NCBI RefSeq assembly: GCF_029989365.1
Contig: NZ_JAPRAQ010000001.1
Coordinates: 682,001-746,000, forward strand
Length of the DNA: 64,000 nucleotides
Source: Bradyrhizobium sp. Arg816
Lineage (GTDB): Bacteria > Pseudomonadota > Alphaproteobacteria > Rhizobiales > Xanthobacteraceae
Direction of reading: 5' to 3'
Positions 42,061 through 51,639 of the stretch are shown here, in pieces. Within the stretch, counting starts at the first letter, position 1, and the number at the start of each line of letters is the position of its first letter. The translations under genes were made by a program, and so were the position numbers. The notes beneath the pieces were generated by a model. It saw nothing but the letters and a program-made list of their open reading frames with translations, did not search any database and was not told where the DNA came from.

Positions 42061-43008
42061 TCATTCAACCACCTCGTCGGCGCGTAACAGAAATGACTCC
42101 GGTACTTTCAGACCGAGTGCCCTGGCGGTCTTCAGATTGATGACGAGGTCGAACTTGGTCGGCTGTTGGACTGGCAAGTCGGCCGGCTTCGCCCCGCGCA
42201 AAATCCTGTCGACAAAGGTCGCGGCAAGCCGCCATAGGTGGGTTGCGTCCACGCCGTAGGACATCAGCCCGCCCGCATCGACGAACTCTCGGTATTCAAA
42301 CATCGTTGGAATTCGCGCGGTCAGCGCTCGGGTCGCAATGGCGAAGGTGAGTGGGACGCCGACGGCATAGAGTGCGTCCGCACGGTCCCTGAGGGCCTCG
42401 AAAGCCGATGCAACGTCCTCTGCGCGCCGGATTTCCAATATCGTCGCCTTGAGGCCGAGCGCGGAGGCCGCCGCCTGCACCTCATCCATTCTGTTTTTGA
42501 AACCGGGGCTATTGGCATTGACCATAACGGACAAGCGGCGGAAACCTGGGACAACCTCGCGCAACAGCTCGAGGCGCTTGCCGGCAAGACTGATGGGGTT
42601 GAGCGCTAGGCCGGTCGCATTGCCGTCCGGTCGGGCCAAACTTGCGACGAGGTCGCTGCCAACAGGGTCGCCAGAAATGGAGACAATTGGGATGAGCGAT
42701 GTCGCACGTTTTACCGCGAGGGTCGGAGATCCTCCCACCGTGACGATGACATTCACCTTGAGTCGGACGAACTCGGTCGCAATTTCGTTGGAGCGTTCGG
42801 TATGTCCCTCCGCAGAGCGATACTCGATCGCAACGGTCCGCCCCGCGATCCAACCGAGTTCGCGCAACCGATCCTCGAAATCTTGGGCCGACCAGGCCGG
42901 GCCCAAGAATCCGATGATGGGTAGCTTTCTCGTCAGCTCCGCCCGCGCCGGGCTCGGGCCCATAACCGCGGCAACGCCGACGAGCGTGATGAACTCGCGC
43001 CGCCTCAT
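42061..43008 (-). CDS. Orphan TrpX-like ABC substrate-binding protein
   Basis: A 315-residue protein of the same PF04392 family as the kinase-linked one at 32463, with RRREFITLVGVAAVMG as Tat-like export signal, VNVIVTVGGSPTLAVK, SISGDPVGSDLVASLARPDG and EFVDAGGLMSYGVD. No permease, ATPase or kinase gene is beside it. Bradyrhizobium genomes hold many such orphans. Ligand unknown. The C-terminus LKVPESFLLRADEVVE is intact, so it is full length. Confidence 0.87.
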   Translation of the reverse strand: MRRREFITLVGVAAVMGPSPARAELTRKLPIIGFLGPAWSAQDFEDRLRELGWIAGRTVAIEYRSAEGHTERSNEIATEFVRLKVNVIVTVGGSPTLAVKRATSLIPIVSISGDPVGSDLVASLARPDGNATGLALNPISLAGKRLELLREVVPGFRRLSVMVNANSPGFKNRMDEVQAAASALGLKATILEIRRAEDVASAFEALRDRADALYAVGVPLTFAIATRALTARIPTMFEYREFVDAGGLMSYGVDATHLWRLAATFVDRILRGAKPADLPVQQPTKFDLVINLKTARALGLKVPESFLLRADEVVE

Positions 43009-43103
43009 TGAGTTACTCGTTTGAAGCGCCCGACTGAGGCATACAGCCTAGCATCTTTCAACCGGGAGCCGAGCGAGAAAAGGGCTGGCAGCCCGCCCTA
43101 ACC

Positions 43104-43352
43104 GTGCGACGCAATGTCCGCATCGGGTCAAAAACGGCGCTTGGCCGGCCGCAAGCATTTACTTTTGCGGACGGCACTCGGGTCATCCCCAATGGCCCCT
43201 TCGATAGCGACGATGCCCAGTCGTTGATTGAGGCGGTCATAAAAGGCGTTGGCATCGCGCAGTTCATGCGCATCGCCATCGAGGACGAGCTTGCCGCCGG
43301 ACGATTGAATGTCGTGCTGCCGGACATACCGATGTTCACCACGCCGGTCTAG
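43104..43352 (+). pseudogene. LysR effector-domain remnant
   Basis: The frame contains FTFADGTRVIPNGPFDSDDA followed by SLIEAVIKGVGIAQFMRIAI and DELAAGRLNVVLPD, the pattern of the last part of a LysR effector-binding domain (activation loop, then the last strand and helix). There is no DNA-binding part and no homologous start. The frame is stopped by a TAG at 43350-43352, exactly where a truncated transposase end reads from the other strand, so a rearrangement has cut it. Confidence 0.6.
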
Positions 43353-43511
43353 GCAAGGTAGTTGGCGGCGAGCCTGTCGTAGCGCGTCGTTGCCCGACGA
43401 CATTGTTTGATCATCCTGTTGAAGAGCCGCTCGAACTGGTTGCGAAAGATAGGGGCTGAAGCGGATCGGATTGCTGCGATTGCTTTTCGGCGGGAGGTTG
43501 GCCCAGCGCCC
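43349..43511 (-). pseudogene. IS5-family transposase C-terminal remnant, frameshifted
   Basis: On the minus strand one frame reads GRWANLPPKSNRSNPIRFSP and, after a shift near 43443, another reads RNQFERLFNRMIKQCRRATT then RYDRLAANYLA and stop (43349-43351). Together these match the conserved end of IS5-type DDE transposases. The catalytic part is missing and the last residues are cut. No terminal inverted repeats are visible, so it is a dead scrap. Confidence 0.75.
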
Positions 43512-43682
43512 TACTTCATGGCGCTGCCGATAATCCCCGATGAAACTGTCGAAATGACCCAACCAGAACTCAAGCAGTCTCACAGTACTGCGACTGCTCA
43601 TTAATCATCGCATTAGCCCGATCGCTGGCCATCTGCGCGCGTATTCAATAAACCGCCTCGCGAACGCTTCTAGGGCGGCGAC

Positions 43683-44642
43683 ATGCAAACAGTCCGGTTC
43701 ATCTGCCTTTCCGCGGCCCTCGCCATGACCGCACCCGCAGCAGCGGCTGGGCTGAAGATGGTCGATGTTCCGGCCGACGGCAGCGGCCCTGCGATTAAGG
43801 TTGCCGTCTGGTATCCCAGCAACGATCCGCCTTCGCCGATCAAATTCGACGCATTCATTTTGAGGGGGGCCAAGGACGGCGCGGTCCGCGGGCACAAATT
43901 GCCGCTCGTCGTCATGACTCATGGACGAGGCGGCTCATTCGTCGGAAACAGTGACACAGCCGAACATTTAGCAGATGAGGGCTTTGTCGTAGCGTCGCTC
44001 AATCATCCCGGCGATACGGCCTCCGACAAAAGCAGGATCGGGGAACTGTCGATCTACCTTCAGCGCCCGAAAGATGTCTCGCGAGTGATCGATCACATGA
44101 TCACAGTAGACCCGTGGTTCGCGACGGTTGACCCTAACAGGATCGGTATCTTTGGTTTCTCACGTGGTGGCTACACAGGGCTCGTAACCGTTGGGGCAAG
44201 GCCTAATTTTTTGGCCGGACTGCCGATGTGCGAAGGGCGGACGGATAAGATTTGTGGTGAACTACGTGGGCCGCAATTTTCCAATTTGCCGATGATGCAT
44301 GACCGTCGGATTAAGGCTGCGACGATTGTCGATCCTATGACTATCTTTTTCACTGCCGAGAGCTTCTCCGACGTCACGGTGCCTGTACAGCTGTGGGCCT
44401 CCGAGACAGGATTTGACGGTGTCGATCACAAGGCTATTGAGACAATCAATGCAGCGCTTAAGGTGCCACACACCCTCAATAAAATCGAAAACTCACAGCA
44501 CTTCTCTTTTATCAGAGTTTGCCCCGCTGGCGTTGCTGGCCAGGAACCTATCGTCTGCAATGATCCACCGGGTTTCGACCGCGAGCAGTTTCATGTTCGG
44601 CTGAATTCTTCGGTCGCCGAATTTTTTCGGGCGAATCTATAG
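43683..44642 (+). CDS. Secreted dienelactone/PAF-acetylhydrolase-like alpha/beta hydrolase
   Basis: A 319-residue exported hydrolase: signal peptide MQTVRFICLSAALAMTAPAAAA, oxyanion region LVVMTHGRGGSFVGNS, nucleophile elbow GIFGFSRGGYTG and a late ENSQHFSF histidine complete the triad with an acidic residue between. Four to five cysteines in the second half (MCEGRTDKICGE, VCPAGV, VCNDPPG) may form disulfides in the periplasm. Base composition is lower in GC than the flanking core genes. It lies alone; the substrate is unknown. Confidence 0.82.
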   Translation: MQTVRFICLSAALAMTAPAAAAGLKMVDVPADGSGPAIKVAVWYPSNDPPSPIKFDAFILRGAKDGAVRGHKLPLVVMTHGRGGSFVGNSDTAEHLADEGFVVASLNHPGDTASDKSRIGELSIYLQRPKDVSRVIDHMITVDPWFATVDPNRIGIFGFSRGGYTGLVTVGARPNFLAGLPMCEGRTDKICGELRGPQFSNLPMMHDRRIKAATIVDPMTIFFTAESFSDVTVPVQLWASETGFDGVDHKAIETINAALKVPHTLNKIENSQHFSFIRVCPAGVAGQEPIVCNDPPGFDREQFHVRLNSSVAEFFRANL

Positions 44643-45061
44643 AGCCTTGATTGGCGACTGGACACCCTGGTGTGTCCGCTTCTTGGTCCTTTGCTGCTCC
44701 ATCAATCGGGTGTCGGGGAGAAACCGACATCATCGACGGTTTATGAGTGCGCGCCCTGGACTAGCCGGCGTAGGCCAGACGCAGCAGCTTGTGTTCGCTC
44801 CAGGCACGGTCTGCGAGAGTGACGCCAAATCACACGCTGATGTTGTGACTCTATTAATAGTTGTTATGGCACGTACATTCCCGTAACGCAGGGAGTGGCC
44901 GCAAATGGCGCCGAGCTTCTGTTGTATGCCGTCACGATCGCTCGGGAGGAGCGAGGCCAGACGACGAAATCATCTCCCTGCCCGTGTTCCGGCTGAGCCG
45001 GATTCTTATCGCAATTCTTCCATCATACCTGACGTCGTGCCGCGCCTGATCGCGTGAATCG
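44643..45061. other. Gene-free stretch holding an amidase scrap
   Basis: 419 bases with no intact gene. The only recognisable element is the amidase C-terminal fragment at 44761-44830. The rest shows no RNA gene, hairpin terminator or clear promoter, although the acyltransferase promoter should be in its right half. Confidence 0.5.
44761..44830 (-). pseudogene. Fragment of an amidase C-terminus
   Basis: On the minus strand it reads FGVTLADRAWSEHKLLRLAY followed by AG and stop. Bases 44767-44829 align with 46220-46282 in the broken amidase gene with about six mismatches. The remainder of this second copy is absent. It marks an old duplication or a paralogue deleted on the far side of the acyltransferase. 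Confidence 0.75.
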
Positions 45062-46147
45062 ATGGGCCTCCTGCGATTACTCCTGGCACTGGCCGTTGTC
45101 GGCGACCACGTGCTGCCGCCATTCCCCTGGCTTCGTCTCACCACGGGGATCATGGCGGTCGAAGTCTTCTTTGTTGTCTCCGGATTCTACATGCAGATGG
45201 TCCTGTCGCAGCGCTACGCGTCCGCAGGAGCATTCTATCTCAGTCGAGCCGTTCGAATTTTTCCGACATACTGGCTCGTGGCTGCGCTTGCTCTCGCGCT
45301 CTGGCCCGTGAATGATTTCCACCAGATTGCCAGCCTGGGGTGGCAGCCCGCCATTCTGGTGTTCGCATCCAGCATACTGATCTTTCTTCAGGACACCTTG
45401 CTGTTCCTCGGAGTGGATCGCGGCGAGCTGTTCTTTACCGCGAATTTCCACTCCACTGCCCCTCAACTGTCCTCGTACCTGGTTGTGCGCCCATCGTGGA
45501 CGCTGGCATTGGAGCTGTATTTTTACCTGATGGCTCCGTTCGTGGCCCGGCTGAGCAGCTTCCGCCTGGGTGCGATCGCTCTCATGCTCACCGGAGCGAG
45601 ACTTGCAGCGTATGGCGCCGGATTGGATCACGATCCCTGGTACTATCGCTTCTTTCCATTCGAGCTTCCCCTATTTGTGCTCGGAATGCTCAGCTTCCGA
45701 TTGTTCAACCAGATCGAAATGCTTCCGTTCTCGAGATCCAGGGCCGTCGCGCTCGTCGCAATCGCCGGGTTGATCGTGCTCGGACAGCATTTTGTTCTGA
45801 ACGTGCCGGAACAGTACGGCTTCGTTGCGGCTGCAATGGCCGCGGCGGTCGTTCCGGTAGCCTTCGCAGCCTTCAAGGACGTGAGCATCGATCGGTTTGT
45901 CGGCGATCTCTCATATCCGATCTATCTCGTGCATTTTCCGATCATTCAGTTTCTGAGCAACAATTATGCTGTCGTGGTCGCGACAAGCTTGTTGGTGTCT
46001 TGTTTTATCGTCGTCGGTCTTGAGAGGCCACTGGATCGCCTTCGCCATCGCCTCGCCGGCGAAAACCGGGCCAACAAGCAGCCCATACCAGCGATCACGG
46101 CCGAAGCGGCGTTTGAATTGGCCAACACAGCCGACCAGAAATCCTGA
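45062..46147 (+). CDS. Acyltransferase 3 family membrane protein
   Basis: A 361-residue integral membrane protein of the OafA/NodX acyltransferase type, which O-acylates surface polysaccharides or lipids. Seen are MGLLRLLLALAVVGDHVLPP with the expected catalytic His, MAVEVFFVVSGFYM, YLSRAVRIFPTYWL, the segment VRPSWTLALELYFYLMAP and a late GDLSYPIYLVHFPI, with about nine or ten helices. The start is the ATG at 45062; the ribosome binding site is weak. It is set between two amidase-derived sequences, suggesting insertion by recombination. The acceptor is unknown. Confidence 0.88.
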   Translation: MGLLRLLLALAVVGDHVLPPFPWLRLTTGIMAVEVFFVVSGFYMQMVLSQRYASAGAFYLSRAVRIFPTYWLVAALALALWPVNDFHQIASLGWQPAILVFASSILIFLQDTLLFLGVDRGELFFTANFHSTAPQLSSYLVVRPSWTLALELYFYLMAPFVARLSSFRLGAIALMLTGARLAAYGAGLDHDPWYYRFFPFELPLFVLGMLSFRLFNQIEMLPFSRSRAVALVAIAGLIVLGQHFVLNVPEQYGFVAAAMAAAVVPVAFAAFKDVSIDRFVGDLSYPIYLVHFPIIQFLSNNYAVVVATSLLVSCFIVVGLERPLDRLRHRLAGENRANKQPIPAITAEAAFELANTADQKS

Positions 46148-46165
46148 TCCATCGCCCGGCGAAAT

Positions 46166-47807
46166 CTAAAGCGCGGGCAAGCCGGGCGGCGGTTTACGCA
46201 TGTTGGTGGCCTGCTCATAGGCGTAGGCCAGACGCAGCAGCTTGTGCTCACTCCAGGCACGGCCTGCGAAGGTGATGCCAAGCGGATAATCGGGCGTATC
46301 CTTGCCGTCGGCGCCCGAGATGAATCCTCCGGGCACCATGACGCTGGGATAGCCTGCCTTCGCGGCGATCACACAGCCATCGGCGCCGGGAAACAGCACC
46401 GCGTCGATCTTGTGCTGGTTCATGTAGGCATCCATGCCGCGCGTCTTGGCGGAGAGCAGGTCCATGGCCCGCGCCGATTTATACTCGCGCTCGCTGAGAT
46501 CGCCTCTGGTCATGTTGGCGGCGAGAAACAGGTCCTGGCCGAACCGCAGCGCCGTCTCCGCATGAGCCTCGTTGAAGGCCACGATGTCGGCCATGGTTTT
46601 GATGTCGGTGTTGGTCGCCCAATCCTTCAGGTAAAGATTGAGATCGTGCTTCAGCTCGTAGAGGAAGACGATCGGCGGCGTCGCCAGATTACCCCGGTTG
46701 CGACTCAGAGGATTGCGGTTGAGCACGTTCATGTTCGTACCCGGCCCGCCGATCCAGCCGAGTGTCGGCATGTTGGCGCGCACGATGATCGCGCCAAGAT
46801 CCTCTAGCACCTTGATGGCATCGGCCATCACCTTTGCCGACCTAGGCGGCAGCTTGCCGTAATAGCGATCGTTGAGCGGATCGCCGGGCTCGCTCGGCAC
46901 GCCGATGCGTGCGCCCCTCATCGCGTCGTTGGTGAGATCGGCAGTGTAATCGGCCGGCCGCCGCTACCGCTCCGTCGCCGGGTCGAGCGGGTCCTGGGCA
47001 GCCAGCACGTTCAGCAGCATCGCCGCGTCGCGTACCGTACGCGTGATCGGTCCTGCAGTGTCCTGGCTGTGCGCGATCGGCACGATCCCGGCCCGGCTGA
47101 CCAGTCCGACGGTCGGCTTCACGGTGACGAGGCCATTTTGGCTCGCGGGATACAGCAGCGAGCCCGACGTCTCGGTGCCGATCGAGGCTGCGCACAGGCC
47201 GGCCGCTACGGCGACGGCCGAGCCAGCGCTTGATCCGCCCGGTGGCACGACCGGAATGCCGCGATCATCGATCAGCGCCGGCGCATAGGGGTTCTTCACC
47301 TGACCGCCGAGCGAGGAATATCCCGCGGGCATGTCGGCCGCGAGAATGTTGGCGAACTCCGTCAGGTTCGCCTTGCCGAGGATCACCGCGCCGGCCTTTC
47401 GCAGCAGCTTGACGATTGTCGCGTCTCTCCTGGCGCGCGCGCCCTCCAGCGCCAGCGAGCCCGCCGTCGTCGGCTGCTCGTCGCCGGTCGCGATGTTGTC
47501 CTTCACCAGGATCGGGATGCCGGCCAGCGGCCGCTTGGCCGACGGTTTGGCGTCGTCGAACTTGCTCGCTATCGTGAGGCGCGTCGGGATTGATCGCGCG
47601 CACGGAGTTGAGCGCGGGCCCACCGCGATCGTACGCCTCGATGCGCGCGAGATAGGATTTGGTCAGCGACGCGGCAGTGACCTGCCCGCTGGCCAGCGCA
47701 TGAGCGATATCGCTCATCGTCGCATTGTCGAGCTTCAGTGTGATCGGTGCGTCAGCGCTGACGACAGCCGCGGCGATGTCGGCATCGCGGCGGGATGGCT
47801 TCTTCAT
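46166..47807 (-). pseudogene. Amidase, broken by a frameshift and an in-frame stop
   Basis: Amidase-signature enzyme remnant of about 545 codons. The start MKKPSRRDADIAAAVV is at 47807. Near 47578-47583 one extra base shifts the frame: NPDA is followed by PHDSEQ in the first frame but by LTIASKFDD in the next. The second piece has the catalytic Lys in [10 protein letters not shown] and the Ser motif [14 protein letters not shown] and [15 protein letters not shown] at 46964-46966 then interrupts the same frame after DPATER; 14 sense codons later MRGARIGVPSEP continues to the normal C-terminus. Two separate lesions argue against sequencing error and for a dead gene. Confidence 0.85.
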
Positions 47808-48000
47808 GGCGTGCCTCGCCTGACGGCGCGTCCCGAACCATGACGCCGCGATGGTTGTATATTGCCGGTGTTTTGCCCGACGGGTCAACCGCATCGCATG
47901 GCTACGCAAGCCATTGAGCGGGTCGCGCAAGCCATTGAAATGCTTAATCCCGGCTACTGTGCATGGGGTTGTTTTTCAGGTTTTTGTTTTGGGTCGCCTA

Positions 48001-48039
48001 AAAAATTTGACCTCTCCCCCGATGGGGAGAGGTCAACGT
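48001..48039 (-). terminator. Rho-independent terminator of the peptide ABC operon
   Basis: On the minus strand an 11-base perfect stem GACCTCTCCCC / GGGGAGAGGTC (48035-48025 and 48020-48010) with a four-base loop is followed by AAATTTTTT. It begins about 35 bases after the binding-protein stop codon. Confidence 0.85.
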
Positions 48040-48071
48040 TGACGCGACGGGCTCGACTTGACGACGCGTCC

Positions 48072-49565
48072 CTACTCCCAGGACCAGGTCGAGAAGTCGT
48101 TCTCGAACTGCGGGACTTCCTTCCAGACGCCCTTCAGCTTCTTGCTGATGACAGTGGGCCATTGCGGCTGGAACAGGTAGGCGGAGACTGCATCGGTCGC
48201 CAGCATGCGCTGGGCGTCGCCGAGAAGTTTGGCGCGGCCGGCCTCATCCGGCGTCGACACGATCTGCTTGTAGAGCGCGTTGAACGCGTCGTTGTTGTAG
48301 CCGAGATAGTAGTCCGGCTCGGTGATCTTGACGAGGTCGAACGGCTCGACATGGCTGACGATGGTGAGGTCGAAATTGTGCGGGCCGTTGCCGGCGAACA
48401 CCTGCGACAGCCACTGTGCCCATTCGACGTTCTCGATCTTGGCGACGATGCCGACCTTGGCAAGCTGGGCCGCGACAATCTCGCCGCCTTGCCGCGCATA
48501 GGGCGGCGGCGGCAGCTTCAGCGACAGCTCGAGCGGCGCGGTGACGCCGGCCTCGGCGAGCAGCTTCTTGGCCTTCTCGGGATCGTAGGGGTTGATGCCG
48601 GTGGTATCGACATAGCCGAGCGATCCCGGCGTGTAGAAGCTGCCGATCGGCGTGCCGAACCCCTCGACGGCACCGTCGATCAATGCCTTGCGGTCGATCG
48701 CAGCGAGAATGGCGCGGCGAACGCGGACGTCATCGAGCGGCTTCTTTCGCTCATTGATGGCGACAATGGTCTTGGCCTTGGAACCGCCAATCAGCACCGT
48801 GAAGCGCGGGTCGGCCTTGAATTGAGCAACGACGCGGGTCGCGATGCGCGGAAAGGCGTCCACGTCGCCCGAGAGTAGCGCCGCGGCCTGCGCTGCCGGA
48901 TCGGAAATGAAGCGGATCGTCACCTTCGCAAGCTTGATCGCCGCGGCATTGCGATAGTCCGTCCATTTGTTCAGCGTGATCGAGGAGCCCTTGGCCCAGG
49001 CGCCGAGTTGGTAGGGCCCGGTCCCGACCGGCTGCGTCACATTGGTCGGCGCGCTCTTCGGCTCGACGATCGAGGCGCTCGCCTGCCCCAGCAGGAATGG
49101 CAGGTTCGGCTCGGAATTCTTCAGGGTGATCGCGACCGTGTCGGCGTCGGGCGTGGCAACGGACTCGAAGCCCTGGAACAGGCTCTTGTCCTTGTTGGTG
49201 CTGGTCGGCACTGCGTTGCGCTCGAACGAGAACTTCACCGCGGCGGAATCGAACGGCTCGCCATTGTGAAATTTGACGCCCTTGCGCAGCTTGAAGGTGT
49301 AGCTCTTCAGGTCGGGCGAAGCGGTCCAACTCTCCGCCAGCAGCGGCGAAGCGGTGCCGTCCTCGTTGATCTTGGTCAGGGTCTCATAGATGTTGTAGAG
49401 CGTGACCTCGGCGATCGCGGCGGCTGCGGCGTTGGTGGGATCGAGCCCCGGCGGCTCCAGCGTCATGCCCATGACGACGCTGTCCTTCTTGCTCTGCGCC
49501 AGCACCGGCAGCGGTGCTGCGACAAGCGCAGCGGCAAATGCGACGATCGATAATTTCTTGAGCAT
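48072..49565 (-). CDS. Family 5 (DppA/OppA-like) ABC substrate-binding protein
   Basis: A 497-residue periplasmic binding protein. Signal peptide MLKKLSIVAFAAALVAAPLPVLAQ; then the SBP_bac_5 blocks YNIYETLTKINEDG, KLRKGVKFHNGEPFDSAAVKFSFER and PVGTGPYQL. The C-terminus ENDFSTWSWE is intact. Start at 49565 chosen for the signal peptide; the longer frame has no family likeness. It is the last gene of the transporter operon, 53 bases after the second ATPase gene, and is followed by a strong terminator. Substrate is a short peptide or another amide-containing small compound, judging from the amidase in the operon. Confidence 0.9.
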   Translation of the reverse strand: MLKKLSIVAFAAALVAAPLPVLAQSKKDSVVMGMTLEPPGLDPTNAAAAAIAEVTLYNIYETLTKINEDGTASPLLAESWTASPDLKSYTFKLRKGVKFHNGEPFDSAAVKFSFERNAVPTSTNKDKSLFQGFESVATPDADTVAITLKNSEPNLPFLLGQASASIVEPKSAPTNVTQPVGTGPYQLGAWAKGSSITLNKWTDYRNAAAIKLAKVTIRFISDPAAQAAALLSGDVDAFPRIATRVVAQFKADPRFTVLIGGSKAKTIVAINERKKPLDDVRVRRAILAAIDRKALIDGAVEGFGTPIGSFYTPGSLGYVDTTGINPYDPEKAKKLLAEAGVTAPLELSLKLPPPPYARQGGEIVAAQLAKVGIVAKIENVEWAQWLSQVFAGNGPHNFDLTIVSHVEPFDLVKITEPDYYLGYNNDAFNALYKQIVSTPDEAGRAKLLGDAQRMLATDAVSAYLFQPQWPTVISKKLKGVWKEVPQFENDFSTWSWE

Positions 49566-49618
49566 GCGTAACTCCCCGGCCTTCTCTTGTCTCAGCCTAC
49601 GCCAATTCCATGGGAACA

Positions 49619-50623
49619 CTAAACCTCCATGGCCGCGTGCGGCAATGCCATCACCGCCTCCGCCTTGTGGCAGGCGGCGAGATGGGCTTCGCCGACCTTG
49701 CGTAGCTCAGGCAGGGCCTGGCGGCAATGCTGGTCGGCAAGCGAACAGCGCGCGACATAGGGACATCCGCTCGCCGCCGCCGATTGCGAGGCGATCGCCT
49801 GGGCCCCGCGCCGCCGCCGGCCCCCGCCGGCGCGCGCCCGCGGCACGGCATCCAATAGCGCCCGCGTATAGGGATGGGCACAGCGCTCGAACAGGTCCTC
49901 CGGCCTGCCCTGCTCGACGATCCGGCCGAGATACATCACCGCGACCTCGTCGCAGAGATAGTCGACCACGGCGAGGTCGTGGCTGATCAGGATGTAGCTC
50001 AGGCCGAACTGCTCCTGGAGGTCCTGCATCAAATTGAGCACCTGCGCCTGAACGGAGACGTCGAGCGCCGAAACGGGCTCGTCGGCGACGATGAGCTTCG
50101 GCTGGGTGATCAGCGCGCGCGCGATCGCGATGCGCTGGCGCTGGCCGCCCGAAAATTCGTGCGGATATTTGTCCATGTCGGCGTCGCGCAGGCCGACCTG
50201 GCGCAGCACGGTGGCGACACGTTCGCGGAACGTGGTGCGGTCGGCGTCGTCTAATACGGTCAGCGGCTCGGCGACGATGCGCGCGACGGTCTGGCGCGGA
50301 TCGAGCGAACCGTAGGGATCCTGGAACACCATCTGGAAATCGCGGCGCGCGCGACGCAGCTCGTCGGCCGAGATGTGGTTGAGATCGCGCCCGAGCAGCG
50401 CGACCTGCCCCGATGTCGGCCGCTCCAGCGCCATCACCACCCGCGCGAAGGTCGACTTGCCCGAACCGGACTCGCCGACGATACCGAGGCTCTTGCCGGC
50501 ATCGACCCGCACGCTGACGCCGTTGAGCGCGCGCACCTGGCCCGGCGGGCGGAACAGGCTTTCACGCGGCAGCGTGTAGCGCTGCTCGAGATTCTTGACG
50601 TCGAGAAGCGGCGCTGCGGTCAT
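49619..50623 (-). CDS. Peptide-type ABC transporter ATPase (DppF/OppF-like)
   Basis: A 334-residue ATPase that pairs with the next upstream ATPase. Walker A GESGSGKST, Q-loop MVFQDPYGSLDPR, signature SGGQRQRIAIARAL, Walker B LIVADEPVSALD and the switch His in ILISHDLAV are present. The C-terminal oligo/dipeptide domain has four cysteines (GCPYVARCSLADQHC and CHK), a pattern known to hold an iron-sulfur cluster in a DppD structure. An Arg/Gly-rich insert lies before it. Start at 50623 overlaps the preceding gene by four bases. Confidence 0.92.
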   Translation of the reverse strand: MTAAPLLDVKNLEQRYTLPRESLFRPPGQVRALNGVSVRVDAGKSLGIVGESGSGKSTFARVVMALERPTSGQVALLGRDLNHISADELRRARRDFQMVFQDPYGSLDPRQTVARIVAEPLTVLDDADRTTFRERVATVLRQVGLRDADMDKYPHEFSGGQRQRIAIARALITQPKLIVADEPVSALDVSVQAQVLNLMQDLQEQFGLSYILISHDLAVVDYLCDEVAVMYLGRIVEQGRPEDLFERCAHPYTRALLDAVPRARAGGGRRRRGAQAIASQSAAASGCPYVARCSLADQHCRQALPELRKVGEAHLAACHKAEAVMALPHAAMEV

Positions 50624-51639
50624 GCGGGCAGCGCTCCGACATTCGCGGCCATGGAGACATCGGTGCGCACACAGCGCACCCCGTGACCGGGACCGACTTC
50701 GACCAGCGCCAGCAGCGCCACGCGGCACTTGTCCTCGACCAGCGGACAGCGATCGCCGAACGTGCAGCCGGCAGGCAAGTCCGCAAGCTCGGGCACCGTG
50801 CCCGAGATCGTCGTCAGCCGCGTCCCCTTGCGCGCGCCGAGCTTCGGCCGGGCGCGGAACAGGCCCTGCGTATAGGGATGGCCCATCCGGCGGAACACCT
50901 CGTCGGTCGGCCCGCTCTCGACGACCGTGCCGCCATACATCACCATCATGCGTTGCACGTTCTCGGCGATGACGCCGAGATCGTGCGAGATCAGGATCAT
51001 CGACATGCCGCGCTCCTCGACGAGATCGGCGATGAGGTCGAGGATCTGGCCCTGGATGGTGACATCGAGCGCCGTGGTCGGCTCGTCCGCGATCAGCAGG
51101 TCGGGCTCGCAGGCGAGCGCCATCGCGATGGTGACGCGCTGGCGCTGACCGCCGGAGAACTGATGCGGATAGGCGTCGATCCGCCTTGCGGGATCGGGCA
51201 ATCCGACGCGGTCGAGCAAGGCGATCGCTTCTTTGCGCGCCTGTGCCGCCGAATATTTCTTGTGACGCCGCAGCGGCTCGGCAACCTGATGGCCGATCGT
51301 GTGCATCGGGTTGAGCGCCGTCATCGGCTCCTGGAAGATCATGCTGATGCGGTTGCCGCGCAGCTTGCAATAATCCGCATCCGACAGACCGGCGAGCTCG
51401 CTGCCATCAAGCCTGATGCTGCCGGTCACGACAGCACTGTCCGGCAAGAGGCCCATCAGCGACAGCGCCGTCACCGACTTGCCGCAGCCGGATTCGCCGA
51501 CGAGACCCAGCGTCTCGCCGCGCTTGAGGGTGAAGCTGACGCCGCGCACGGCCTGTGCCGGTCCGCGGCTGGTGTTGAGGCGCACGCCGAGATTGGCGAC
51601 CTCGATCAGCGGCAGGGTTGAGCGCTCCCCCATCGTCAT
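50620..51639 (-). CDS. Peptide-type ABC transporter ATPase (DppD/OppD-like)
   Basis: A 339-residue ATPase with Walker [11 protein letters not shown]-loop [13 protein letters not shown], signature [14 protein letters not shown] and Walker [13 protein letters not shown]. The C-terminal part carries [15 protein letters not shown] and a late CVR cysteine, the same four-cysteine pattern as its partner. The start [10 protein letters not shown] at 51639 overlaps the permease stop by four bases; ATG at 51633 is a second option. It forms a heterodimer with the next gene product. Confidence 0.92.
   Translation of the reverse strand: MTMGERSTLPLIEVANLGVRLNTSRGPAQAVRGVSFTLKRGETLGLVGESGCGKSVTALSLMGLLPDSAVVTGSIRLDGSELAGLSDADYCKLRGNRISMIFQEPMTALNPMHTIGHQVAEPLRRHKKYSAAQARKEAIALLDRVGLPDPARRIDAYPHQFSGGQRQRVTIAMALACEPDLLIADEPTTALDVTIQGQILDLIADLVEERGMSMILISHDLGVIAENVQRMMVMYGGTVVESGPTDEVFRRMGHPYTQGLFRARPKLGARKGTRLTTISGTVPELADLPAGCTFGDRCPLVEDKCRVALLALVEVGPGHGVRCVRTDVSMAANVGALPA

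Noticed and set aside
46921..46966. Reading the amidase as two separate genes
   Set aside because: The two pieces are in the same frame across the TAG and together make one normal amidase, so it is a nonsense mutation rather than a gene boundary.
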